Assembly: GCA_019314005.1 (NCBI GenBank)
Contig: JAFDAE010000061.1
Span: forward strand, 1-13,527
Length of the DNA: 13,527 bases
Origin: Deltaproteobacteria bacterium
GTDB taxonomy: Bacteria; Desulfobacterota; Desulfobacteria; C00003060; C00003106
Reading direction: 5' to 3'
Both the position numbers and the translations under genes were made by a program. The notes beneath the pieces were generated by a model that was given only the letters and a program-made list of their open reading frames with translations, was not told where the DNA came from and made no database searches. This document shows, piece by piece, positions 7,338 through 13,403 of the stretch (the stretch's first letter is position 1; each line of letters begins with the position of its first letter).

Positions 7338-7366
7338 TCAATACCGCATAACCAGCTATTAGTCAA
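7338..7366 (-). promoter_or_regulatory. Probable sigma-70 promoter of apbE
   Basis: On the minus strand TTGACT (7366-7361), 17 bases, then TATTGA (7343-7338). The -35 box matches 5 of 6, the -10 box 3 of 6, and the spacing is ideal. Transcription would start near 7331, leaving a leader of about 32 bases before the ATG at 7298. Confidence 0.55.
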
Positions 7367-7399
7367 GAAAATTTTAAGTTTTTTGCCGCATTGTTTTGC

Positions 7400-7428
7400 T
7401 TGACAGCCGTAGAGTATTTTGGTATTAA
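7400..7428 (+). promoter_or_regulatory. Probable sigma-70 promoter of the cytochrome c3 gene
   Basis: A perfect TTGACA (7400-7405), a 17-base spacer, then TATTAA (7423-7428, 4 of 6). The start would be near 7435, about 43 bases before the cytochrome ATG. It lies back to back with the apbE promoter in the same 180-base gap. Confidence 0.7.
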
Positions 7429-7477
7429 AGAAAAGTTTCGTTGTGCATGTTTTTAACATCGAACAAGGAAGGGTGCT

Positions 7478-7885
7478 ATGAAAAAAAACTTGGCTGTGTG
7501 TAGTGGGATTGCGGTTTTAGTCGCTATTTGTCTTTCTATGTCAGTGTATGCGCAAGATGACATGATGACGCTTGAACACGATATCTTTGTCGATCGTCAG
7601 AGGCCTGCGGTCCCTTTTCCGCATATGCTGCATGCCGATGAACTGGGAATCGATTGTCTTGACTGCCATCATGTGTATGACGCAAAGGGTGAAAATGTAT
7701 GGGACGATTCCGAAGAGTCTGACTGCACCGCGTGCCATAAGCTTGAAGCAGACGGTAAGGCGATGCCTGCTATGAAAGCGTTCCATACCAATTGCCAGGG
7801 CTGCCATAAAGAGGAAGGCAAAGGCTCTGTGACATGCGGCGAATGCCATCCGCGAACAAAACAAGCCCCAAAAGAGACCCATTGA
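7478..7885 (+). CDS. tmcA: Periplasmic tetraheme cytochrome c3 (TmcA-like, type II)
   Basis: Secreted tetraheme cytochrome of 135 residues that shuttles electrons from periplasmic hydrogenase or formate dehydrogenase to membrane complexes. The signal peptide is residues 1-25, cut after VYA. There are four CxxCH sites: C60-H64, C83-H87, C106-H110 and C120-H124. Four further histidines, H49, H52, H65 and H103, sit in the order expected for the distal ligands of cytochrome c3, so all hemes should be bis-histidine. The mature protein is rich in Asp and Glu. The TmcA assignment rests on this acidity and on tmcB, tmcC and tmcD genes nearby; a general type I c3 is the alternative. Strong promoter, ribosome binding site aaggaaggg, and a terminator follow. 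Unlike the D. vulgaris tmcABCD order known to me, it lies on the opposite strand from its partners. Confidence 0.85.
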   Translation: MKKNLAVCSGIAVLVAICLSMSVYAQDDMMTLEHDIFVDRQRPAVPFPHMLHADELGIDCLDCHHVYDAKGENVWDDSEESDCTACHKLEADGKAMPAMKAFHTNCQGCHKEEGKGSVTCGECHPRTKQAPKETH

Positions 7886-7990
7886 AAAAGAGGGGGCTTT
7901 CATTTTCCTTGTCAGACCTGAACTGTCTACTCTGAGTTCGAAGGAGAGACGCTGTGTTTTGTCCTGACGTAATCTATATTTTTTCTCTTG

Positions 7991-8033
7991 AGCCGGTTTC
8001 AAAATTGAACATTTTGTAACCGGCTTTTTTTTT
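7991..8033 (+). terminator. Rho-independent terminator after cytochrome c3, built from a repeat end
   Basis: A 15-base stem, agccggtttcaaaat (7991-8005) and attttgtaaccggct (8011-8025), with one mismatch, a 5-base loop tgaac and nine T. The same caaaatgttcaattttg sequence (minus strand here) occurs in the palindromic element at 13233-13374, so it may have arisen from an internally deleted copy. Confidence 0.88.
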
Positions 8034-8058
8034 AAGCAAATAACAGGGAGAAAGCCTT

Positions 8059-8391
8059 ATGCAGCGCTTCAAAAAATATGTGGGTGAGAAGATTTCACTG
8101 GCAAACATCAAGGATGCGGCAGGGATTGGTTCTTTTGGTATGACGTGCAGATATCTTCCGGACCCGCCTGAAGATTTTGACGAGTTTGAGTTTGTTACCG
8201 ACTTCGGGGGCACAAAGAACCTTGGCCTGATGGTGACAATAGAACTTATGATAATCAAGAAGCTGTTTTTTGGAATGATATCTGCTGAAGACCCTGATGT
8301 TATTAGACCTCTTAGCGAATCGGAACTCGAACAGCTCTTAAAGGAGCGTGGGCCTCAACTGGAGGGCTTTTTTGAATACATTATCTCGTGA
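8059..8391 (+). CDS. Uncharacterised 110-residue protein downstream of cytochrome c3
   Basis: Not recognised. The 110-residue product is acidic, with a patch PDPPEDFDEFEFVTDFGG at residues 34-51. A hydrophobic stretch LGLMVTIELMIIKKLFFGMI (55-74) follows, too mixed to be a clear membrane helix, and the tail is predicted helical (SESELEQLLKERG). It has no cysteine pattern (a single Cys) and no signal peptide, so it is probably cytoplasmic. A good ribosome binding site (caggga) precedes the ATG. A strong terminator separates it from the c3 gene, so it needs its own promoter or read-through; none is obvious. It is convergent with tmcB. Coding character looks real: the start is well placed, the composition is normal, and it lies outside the repeats. 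A link to the Tmc complex is guesswork from position. Confidence 0.7.
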   Translation: MQRFKKYVGEKISLANIKDAAGIGSFGMTCRYLPDPPEDFDEFEFVTDFGGTKNLGLMVTIELMIIKKLFFGMISAEDPDVIRPLSESELEQLLKERGPQLEGFFEYIIS

Positions 8392-8418
8392 TTTCAGATG
8401 ATGGTTTTGTAAAAAGTC

Positions 8419-8454
8419 CCACGCCTTAGCGTGGTCACTCCCGCGTAGGCGGGA
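8419..8454. repeat. Two adjacent 6-bp stem, 4-base loop hairpins
   Basis: ccacgc-ctta-gcgtgg (8419-8434), then four bases, then tcccgc-gtag-gcggga (8439-8454), both stems perfect. The second belongs to the widespread ATTCCCGC...GCGGGAAT type of dispersed repeat, of which Neisseria dRS3 is a relative in form. No coding function. Confidence 0.7.
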
Positions 8455-8477
8455 ATCCAGAACAGCCGATAATAATA

Positions 8478-8656
8478 GAGCCTCTTGCAGAAACAACTTC
8501 GTCACGAGATCGTGCGAAAAAGTTTCTGCGCAAGGAAGAGGAGTCAAAATAGCCGCAGGCGTAGCGGTAGCTACGTTGAGGACGATTTTGCGACGATGAC
8601 GCAGCGCAGAGCTTTTGCAGCCGATCGCAGTAGATGGCTGTTTCTGCAAGGGGCTC
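8478..8656. repeat. Palindromic repeat element, copy B (179 bp, non-coding)
   Basis: Ends are a 17-base inverted repeat with one mismatch: gagcctcttgcagaaac (8478-8494) and gtttctgcaaggggctc (8640-8656). AATA occurs just outside both ends (8474-8477, 8657-8660), a possible target duplication. Inside are a hairpin gcagaaac (8487-8494) with gtttctgc (8522-8529), and a core 8553-8583 that matches copy A in inverted orientation at 26 of 31 bases. It lies between the convergent 110-residue gene and tmcB. Confidence 0.75.
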
Positions 8657-8671
8657 AATAGTTAATAAAAA

Positions 8672-8711
8672 TAAAAAAGGTCAGGCCTCTTGCGAGGCCT
8701 GACCTTTTTTT
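8672..8711. terminator. Bidirectional rho-independent terminator after tmcB
   Basis: A perfect 12-base stem aggtcaggcctc (8678-8689) and gaggcctgacct (8694-8705), tetraloop ttgc, flanked by an A run on the left and a T run on the right. It serves tmcB on the minus strand and the 110-residue gene on the plus strand. Confidence 0.92.
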
Positions 8712-8737
8712 GTGTTATCAGTTTTTTGTGTTATCAG
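8706..8737. repeat. Perfect 16-bp tandem duplication at the 3' end of tmcB
   Basis: The unit ttttttgtgttatcag occurs at 8706-8721 and 8722-8737, filling exactly the gap between the terminator stem and the tmcB stop codon at 8738-8740. Confidence 0.9.
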
Positions 8738-10072
8738 TTATGGCTGCAAATGCTCAGGTATCTCCATTGCTTCTATAAGGAGTTCACTGAAAAATTTTAC
8801 TTTCATCCCAAGCTTATATCCGTCAACAATATCTTCAATACCGCTATGGCAGTTGTGGCACGGCGTTACAATGGTATGGGCGCCGGTTGCCTTAAATTGC
8901 TCTGCCTTTACTTTGTTTCCCGCGACCCGGATTTTCTTCCAGGGTGGGCCGCAATTAATAACACCGCCGCCTGCATTGCAGCAATAGTTATGTCTGTCAT
9001 TCGGAGTAACATCTACAAACTCCGCACAGACCGCATTCATAATATAGCGAAGTTGGCTGCCTAATCCTGCGTTTCTTATAACGTTACACGGATCCTGTAC
9101 TGTTATCGGACCTTCGGCTTTTTTTGCTATCTTGATTCGGCCGCTTTTTATCAGGTCATAATAAAATGATATGGCATGAACTAGCGGTATAGGCGGCTTC
9201 ATCCATCCCATCCAGGTGGGACCATCATATTCTGCCCCCCTGAACGCATGACCGCATTCACCCATAACTATCTTTTTTACCTTGAGTCTTTGGGCTGTTT
9301 CATAATGAAGCCTTTCCACCCTGGCCATGACCTCAAAATCGCCTGAATACATAGCCATATTGCTGTTATCCCATCCGGCGGTGGCAGGCATGGTCCAGTC
9401 AAGTCCGGCCACCCGCATAATCGCGGTGATGTTGCCGAGAAGCTGGGCCAGGAACTTTGGTTCAGGGCCGATAACAGAGTACATAATTTCAGCGCCTTCC
9501 TTTTCCAAGGGGAGACGAGCGCTCGGCACATAGCCCTGGCCCTCTTCTTCCTGCCACTGGAGGGTATCTATCCATTCGTCCGGTTTTACCCACATCTGGT
9601 TCATTGTGGCGGCGTGACTGTGAACCGTATCCTGTAGATAAAGGGGCACCATGTCTAATTTTGCGCATATCCGCCGGACCACGAGAAGCATGTAGGCGAT
9701 ATCGATTCCAAACGGACAGTACATGCCGCAACGGCGGCAAAGATTACATTCTGTATGGGCGATTTGAGAGCATCTTTTGATAAATGCGGCGTCAACAGCG
9801 CCTTTATTTTTTAACATTACCCATATGGTGTCCTTTACCTTGGTGACCGGAGCATAACTGACATCTCGGTCATTAGAAAGAAACCAATGACATGCCTCGG
9901 CGCATAACCCGCAGTGGATACATGTATTAACGTAAGTCCACAAACGACCGCCGGTTTCTTTGTCTATAACTTCATTGATAACTTTTTGTATCTGTTCGGG
10001 TCTGAGTTTTGCCTCGGCCTTGTCCATGGCATCATCTACTACCGGTTCTCTTTTAGTTATGGTGGGTCTCAT
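8738..10072 (-). CDS. tmcB: TmcB-like HdrD-type iron-sulfur/CCG protein
   Basis: Cytoplasmic iron-sulfur subunit of 444 residues, related to heterodisulfide reductase subunit D and DsrK. It would receive electrons from the TmcC cytochrome b. Two [4Fe-4S] ferredoxin motifs are seen: C51-C54-C57-C61 and C109-C112-C115-C119-P. The C-terminal half has CCG-type cluster residues: C329, then C364-C365 in YCCNAGGG, and C405-xx-C408. The spacing of 34 and 39 residues is about right for the non-cubane [4Fe-4S] site of HdrB/HdrD. The third residue of the CCG motif is Asn rather than Gly. A first CCG domain seems degenerate, with only GECGHA at 271-276. A strong ribosome binding site (AAGGAG) lies 8 bases before the ATG. 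It is the last gene of the tmcD-tmcC-tmcB operon, with a terminator downstream. DsrK-like naming is the alternative. Confidence 0.87.
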   Translation of the reverse strand: MRPTITKREPVVDDAMDKAEAKLRPEQIQKVINEVIDKETGGRLWTYVNTCIHCGLCAEACHWFLSNDRDVSYAPVTKVKDTIWVMLKNKGAVDAAFIKRCSQIAHTECNLCRRCGMYCPFGIDIAYMLLVVRRICAKLDMVPLYLQDTVHSHAATMNQMWVKPDEWIDTLQWQEEEGQGYVPSARLPLEKEGAEIMYSVIGPEPKFLAQLLGNITAIMRVAGLDWTMPATAGWDNSNMAMYSGDFEVMARVERLHYETAQRLKVKKIVMGECGHAFRGAEYDGPTWMGWMKPPIPLVHAISFYYDLIKSGRIKIAKKAEGPITVQDPCNVIRNAGLGSQLRYIMNAVCAEFVDVTPNDRHNYCCNAGGGVINCGPPWKKIRVAGNKVKAEQFKATGAHTIVTPCHNCHSGIEDIVDGYKLGMKVKFFSELLIEAMEIPEHLQP

Positions 10073-10109
10073 AATATATTCTCCTTAACATTGTATTGCT
10101 GTTAAATTC

Positions 10110-10757
10110 TTACCAATCCTTTGAATGCTTTACATGACCTTGCTCACTCCCGTAATATGATCTTGTAAAAACAAAGAAGAGCATGTGGCTTAGCCTTGTA
10201 AAAGGAATGGCTATCAGCATGATCTCGCCGGCAAGGATATGAATTATCAGCATGGTCTTATAATCAAACCACTGATGGTATGCAATGAAGCCGGTTATAA
10301 AGGGCAGAGCGGTAATTGCCAGCAGAAGATAGTCCGAAGCATCGGTGACGTTTTTTACCACAGGGTCTGTTAACCTTCTGTATAAGAAAAAGATACAACC
10401 GGCAATAACTATGATTGTCATATAGTCGGCGATTGTATCCGACATACTCCACCAGCTTATATTCCAGGATTCATCCCAGAGAATATTATGAGCCAAAAGA
10501 AAAATAGGTGTGACAACCAGACAGATATGAAAGGCAAACGTTACAATAGTAAATGCTGGCCGTTGTTTCATATACTGATTATTAAAAGGTATTACCCAGT
10601 GCACAAGAGAAGCTAAACTGTGTTTTAATGACATATGCGGAAACACAATTTTCTCCTTTTTACAACCTGCCAACATGTAGATTATTCTATAAAGACTCCC
10701 CGCAATAAAAATGATGAAGGCAGCCCATGCCAGCGGCCCGCGTACCAATTCATACAT
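10110..10757 (-). CDS. tmcC: TmcC-like membrane cytochrome b (NarI/DsrM type)
   Basis: Integral membrane cytochrome b of 215 residues with about five to six hydrophobic segments, in the NarI/HdrE/DsrM group. It carries electrons across the membrane between periplasmic c3 and the cytoplasmic HdrD-like subunit. Candidate heme ligands are H53 (HWVIPFN), H77 (FHICL), H90 (LLAH), H161 (AYHQ), H173 (HILAGE) and H191 (LSH), all conserved in the second copy at 12522-13196. It opens with MYELVRGPLAW. The ribosome binding site GAAGGGGGG lies 7 bases before the ATG. tmcB follows after 37 bases. It is shorter than typical NarI by little. The exact physiological name depends on the tmc context; the cytochrome b identity is firm. 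Confidence 0.88.
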   Translation of the reverse strand: MYELVRGPLAWAAFIIFIAGSLYRIIYMLAGCKKEKIVFPHMSLKHSLASLVHWVIPFNNQYMKQRPAFTIVTFAFHICLVVTPIFLLAHNILWDESWNISWWSMSDTIADYMTIIVIAGCIFFLYRRLTDPVVKNVTDASDYLLLAITALPFITGFIAYHQWFDYKTMLIIHILAGEIMLIAIPFTRLSHMLFFVFTRSYYGSEQGHVKHSKDW

Positions 10758-10848
10758 TTGTTTTCCCCCCTTCAGTAAATGGTATCAAAGTTGTTGGCAT
10801 TTTTCAAAGGTCTCTCTTTAGGGAACAGAATTACCATTTTTATCAAGT

Positions 10849-12123
10849 TTACATACTTGCCAACGGGACTATTCGACGATAATATTTCTTGTCTTCTATG
10901 CCCCGTATGAGTACCTTGGTCCCGTCAGGAGATATAACAGGGTCCCAAAGGGCTTCATACTTGCTGCCCCATATCTTGCCATTAACTGCTATGGCAAACT
11001 TGCCGTGTCTTTCTACTTTACAAATTACCTTATCTCCATCGGGGCTAAAAACAGGAGGCCAAATATTATCATAGTACGCACCGTCTCCGAGCACTGTCCC
11101 GTCAACAACAAGAAACCAAAATCCCCTGTCTTTGGCAATAGCGGCTACCTTAGTGCCATCCGGGTTAAAATAGGGCTGCAAGACACATTCTCCGAACTTG
11201 GTTCGCCAGGGCTGACCGTCTACAGCAACAGTCCATTTGGCAAACGATGTGGCAACTGTTGCCGCGATCCTTTCGCCGTCAGGGCTATAGGTTTGGTACA
11301 GGATATTGGTAAAACCCTTATCCCAGACAAGGGTTCCGTTGGTTGCCAGGAACCATCGGCCGCCTTGCCGTACCGGCGCGGTTACCACATTGTTGTTATG
11401 AGGATGAAAGACAGGCTCCCATGTACAGCCGGCTGTTGTCTCCCATGGCGCCCCATTTACGACAATGCCGTAGTCACAAATAGCGGCTCTGTATTCTGCG
11501 GCGATTTTCTTGCCGTCATTACTGATGGTGAGTCCGTAGAGATCTATAAAGTTGTCTTGCCACGGCTTGCCGTTTACCACCACCGACCATGTGCCATTCA
11601 AAAACCCTTCAAGATCAGCCTGGCCAAGGGGAACGGTTTGAGCAATAGCGGCCACGGTTTTCCCGTCAGGGCTTATGACATAACTTGCTATACTCTGCAG
11701 TTCCTTAGAACACTCCCATGTTTTTTCATCAACTGCGATCCCATATAGATCATCTTGTTTAACAGTTGCCGCAATCACTTTGCCGTCGGCGCTGAACTTG
11801 GTATCCCAAATATACTCGTAGGAGTTTTCCCAGGCCTTTCCGTCCACAGCCATAGTCCATTCCATGTCCTTTGACGCCAAAACAGAGAGCCTGCCGTCAG
11901 GGCTGAATCTGGAATACCATAGCTTTTCATATGGCTCTTCCCACGTCTCTCCATTGACACATACGTTGAATTCTCCCTCCCCTATTTTTACAATAGAGGC
12001 AATCTTCTCGCCGTCGGGACTCACATAAGGCTCCCAGACATCTTCAAACCGGGCCTTCCATTCTGCTGTGTCGGCAATCATCTTTTCTTTGCTTTTCCAG
12101 TCCCAATTTTCCAAATCAGGCAT
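10849..12123 (-). CDS. tmcD: TmcD-like tryptophan-rich beta-propeller protein
   Basis: Protein of 424 residues composed of about ten repeats of roughly 43 residues. Each repeat has an SPDG-type turn (SPDGEKIA, SADGKVIA, NPDGTKVA and variants), an AV-x-GK-x-W segment and a W-(D/E)-P step. There are about 22 tryptophans, near 5 percent. This is the pattern of TolB/WD40-like beta-propellers. No signal peptide is present, so it is probably cytoplasmic. TmcD of Desulfovibrio is described as tryptophan-rich, and the gene sits with tmcC and tmcB, hence the name; its biochemical role is not known. The start is set at the ATG at 12123. The longer GTG start at 12129 would leave one base after the GGAGG, while 12123 leaves seven. 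It leads the minus-strand operon; a 91-base gap precedes tmcC. Confidence 0.8.
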   Translation of the reverse strand: MPDLENWDWKSKEKMIADTAEWKARFEDVWEPYVSPDGEKIASIVKIGEGEFNVCVNGETWEEPYEKLWYSRFSPDGRLSVLASKDMEWTMAVDGKAWENSYEYIWDTKFSADGKVIAATVKQDDLYGIAVDEKTWECSKELQSIASYVISPDGKTVAAIAQTVPLGQADLEGFLNGTWSVVVNGKPWQDNFIDLYGLTISNDGKKIAAEYRAAICDYGIVVNGAPWETTAGCTWEPVFHPHNNNVVTAPVRQGGRWFLATNGTLVWDKGFTNILYQTYSPDGERIAATVATSFAKWTVAVDGQPWRTKFGECVLQPYFNPDGTKVAAIAKDRGFWFLVVDGTVLGDGAYYDNIWPPVFSPDGDKVICKVERHGKFAIAVNGKIWGSKYEALWDPVISPDGTKVLIRGIEDKKYYRRIVPLASM

Positions 12124-12130
12124 TCTCACA

Positions 12131-12136
12131 CCTCCC
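12131..12136 (-). promoter_or_regulatory. tmcD ribosome binding site
   Basis: GGGAGG on the minus strand lies 7 bases before the ATG at 12123 and decides that start over the GTG at 12129. Confidence 0.75.
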
Positions 12137-12379
12137 TAATTTTTGTTTGGAGTCTGATCTATAAGAATTTATTTTCATATTGTTTGGCGGACTATTGCTG
12201 CCATTTTAGTGCCGGGGTAATTGTGTTCTACAGAAATCGTATACAACCTTAGACTATTCTTTACAAAAGGTCAAGGTAAAAACGATGGTAAACGGTTGTT
12301 TTAAAAGAAAAACAAGCAAGTATAACTGTTTGGTGTTATTAGGTTAATTAGAGTTTTGTGTTAATAGTGTCTTTTTTTC
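12137..12379. other. AT-rich divergent intergenic region upstream of tmcD and tmcC2
   Basis: No plausible gene. A weak minus-strand promoter candidate for tmcD is TTGACC (12274-12269), 17 bases, TAAGGT (12251-12246), only 3 of 6 in the -10. The part nearest the plus-strand promoter holds three GTTA-type repeats, listed separately. Both divergent modules are probably controlled from here. Confidence 0.5.
12333..12367. repeat. Three short direct repeats upstream of the tmcC2 promoter
   Basis: gtgttattag (12333-12342), gttaattag (12343-12351) and gtgttaatag (12358-12367) lie just above the -35 box at 12380. They could be regulator-binding half sites, but the tract is AT-rich and chance is possible. 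Confidence 0.35.
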
Positions 12380-12408
12380 TTGACACGGAGAGACCTGATT
12401 GTTATAGG
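12380..12408 (+). promoter_or_regulatory. Probable sigma-70 promoter of the second tmcC-type module
   Basis: A perfect TTGACA (12380-12385), a 17-base spacer, then TATAGG (12403-12408, 4 of 6). Transcription would begin near 12415, giving a leader of about 107 bases to the ATG at 12522. Confidence 0.6.
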
Positions 12409-12521
12409 ATAAGCCCTTGTATATTTAGTGTATATGTATCAGAAGAATGTCCGTACGGTATAGCAATTGAAACCTTGGACCAAGTAAGATTGAGAGATCA
12501 CACAAAAAACGGAGGGTTCCC

Positions 12522-13196
12522 ATGTATGAATTTGTAAGAGGGCCGTTGGCCTTGATTTCATTTGCCATCTTTTTTATCGGGATTATCGTCAGAGTCGTCT
12601 GGTACGTGAAAGGTCTTGATTGGAGACTCGACAGAGTGGCCTATCTTGAAAAGGCTGATTACGGGATTCGGGGCGCTCTAAAATCTATTTTCCACTGGAT
12701 ATTGCCGCTCAATCATACAACCGCAAACCACCCGATTTTTATGGGGGCGACTTATCTTTTCCACATATGCCTCCTTACGGCTCCACTCTTGTTAATGGCT
12801 CATGTCATGCTGATAGAAGAATCGTGGGGCATTAGCTGGCCTACCATACCTGATACCATAGCAGATTATATGACCTTGGCGGTCATTGCCGCAGGAGGTT
12901 TCTTGTTTGCTCGTCGTTTAGTCTTACCCCACGTTAAAATCTTGACCACCGGATCTGATTTTCTTGTCTTGTTCATTGCGTTAGCTCCATTCATTACCGG
13001 CTTTATTGCCTATCATCAGTTGATGGGATACAAGTTGTGGTTGATCGTGCATATCCTCGCAGGCGAGATAATGCTGATAGCGATTCCCTTTACCAAACTT
13101 TCCCATGTTGTTCTCTTCTTCTGCTCACGTGCTCAAATCGGTATGGATTACGGGATAAAGAGAGGCGGGCAGAAAGGGAGCGGAGTTGCCTGGTAA
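12522..13196 (+). CDS. Second TmcC-like membrane cytochrome b (paralogue)
   Basis: Cytochrome b of 224 residues, a clear paralogue of the minus-strand tmcC at 10110-10757. Shared blocks include MYE-x-VRGPLA at the start, FHICL, DTIADYMT, PFITGFIAYHQ and HILAGEIMLIAIPFT. All candidate heme ligands are kept: H58, H81, H94, H165, H177, H195. It is a few residues longer, mostly by a more basic and charged loop at about residues 30-50, and it ends in a Gly/Lys-rich tail. The ribosome binding site is cggaggg before the ATG. It probably works with the protein starting at 13404, forming a second HdrDE-like membrane module. Whether it shares the c3 donor with the first module cannot be told from the sequence. 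Confidence 0.87.
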   Translation: MYEFVRGPLALISFAIFFIGIIVRVVWYVKGLDWRLDRVAYLEKADYGIRGALKSIFHWILPLNHTTANHPIFMGATYLFHICLLTAPLLLMAHVMLIEESWGISWPTIPDTIADYMTLAVIAAGGFLFARRLVLPHVKILTTGSDFLVLFIALAPFITGFIAYHQLMGYKLWLIVHILAGEIMLIAIPFTKLSHVVLFFCSRAQIGMDYGIKRGGQKGSGVAW

Positions 13197-13232
13197 TCTG
13201 ATAATAGTGACTCGATAATAATTGTTATCAAT

Positions 13233-13374
13233 GAGGCAGTTTCAAAATGTTCAATTTTGTCTAAGGTCAAGAAAGGCGAAAAATATAACCACAGGAATAC
13301 TTGAAGTATTTCGAGGATTATAATTTGAGCCTGACGCAGAGATTAGGCAAAAGGGGACGTTTTGAAACTGGCTC
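13233..13374. repeat. Palindromic repeat element C (142 bp) flanked by CAAT
   Basis: The ends gaggcagtttcaaaa (13233-13247) and ttttgaaactggctc (13360-13374) are inverted copies at 14 of 15. Nested inside are aggc.../...gcct arms and the hairpin aatac-ttgaa-gtatt near its centre. CAAT lies directly outside both ends (13229-13232 and 13375-13378), as a 4-base target duplication would. It splits tmcC2 from the next gene. Confidence 0.75.
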
Positions 13375-13403
13375 CAATAACTTCATTTTAAGGAGAGATA
13401 GAT

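Noticed and set aside
7335..7477. Riboswitch or longer leader element between apbE and the c3 gene
   Set aside because: The gap is filled by two back-to-back promoters and short leaders; no conserved fold (FMN or other) is recognisable.
8338..8658. A 106-residue open frame on the minus strand
   Set aside because: It is made mainly of element B and the dispersed hairpins, and such repeat-derived frames are commonly mis-annotated.
11005..11748. A 247-residue open frame on the plus strand
   Set aside because: It is fully antisense to tmcD, lacks a ribosome binding site, and has no recognisable domain; it mirrors the propeller repeats.
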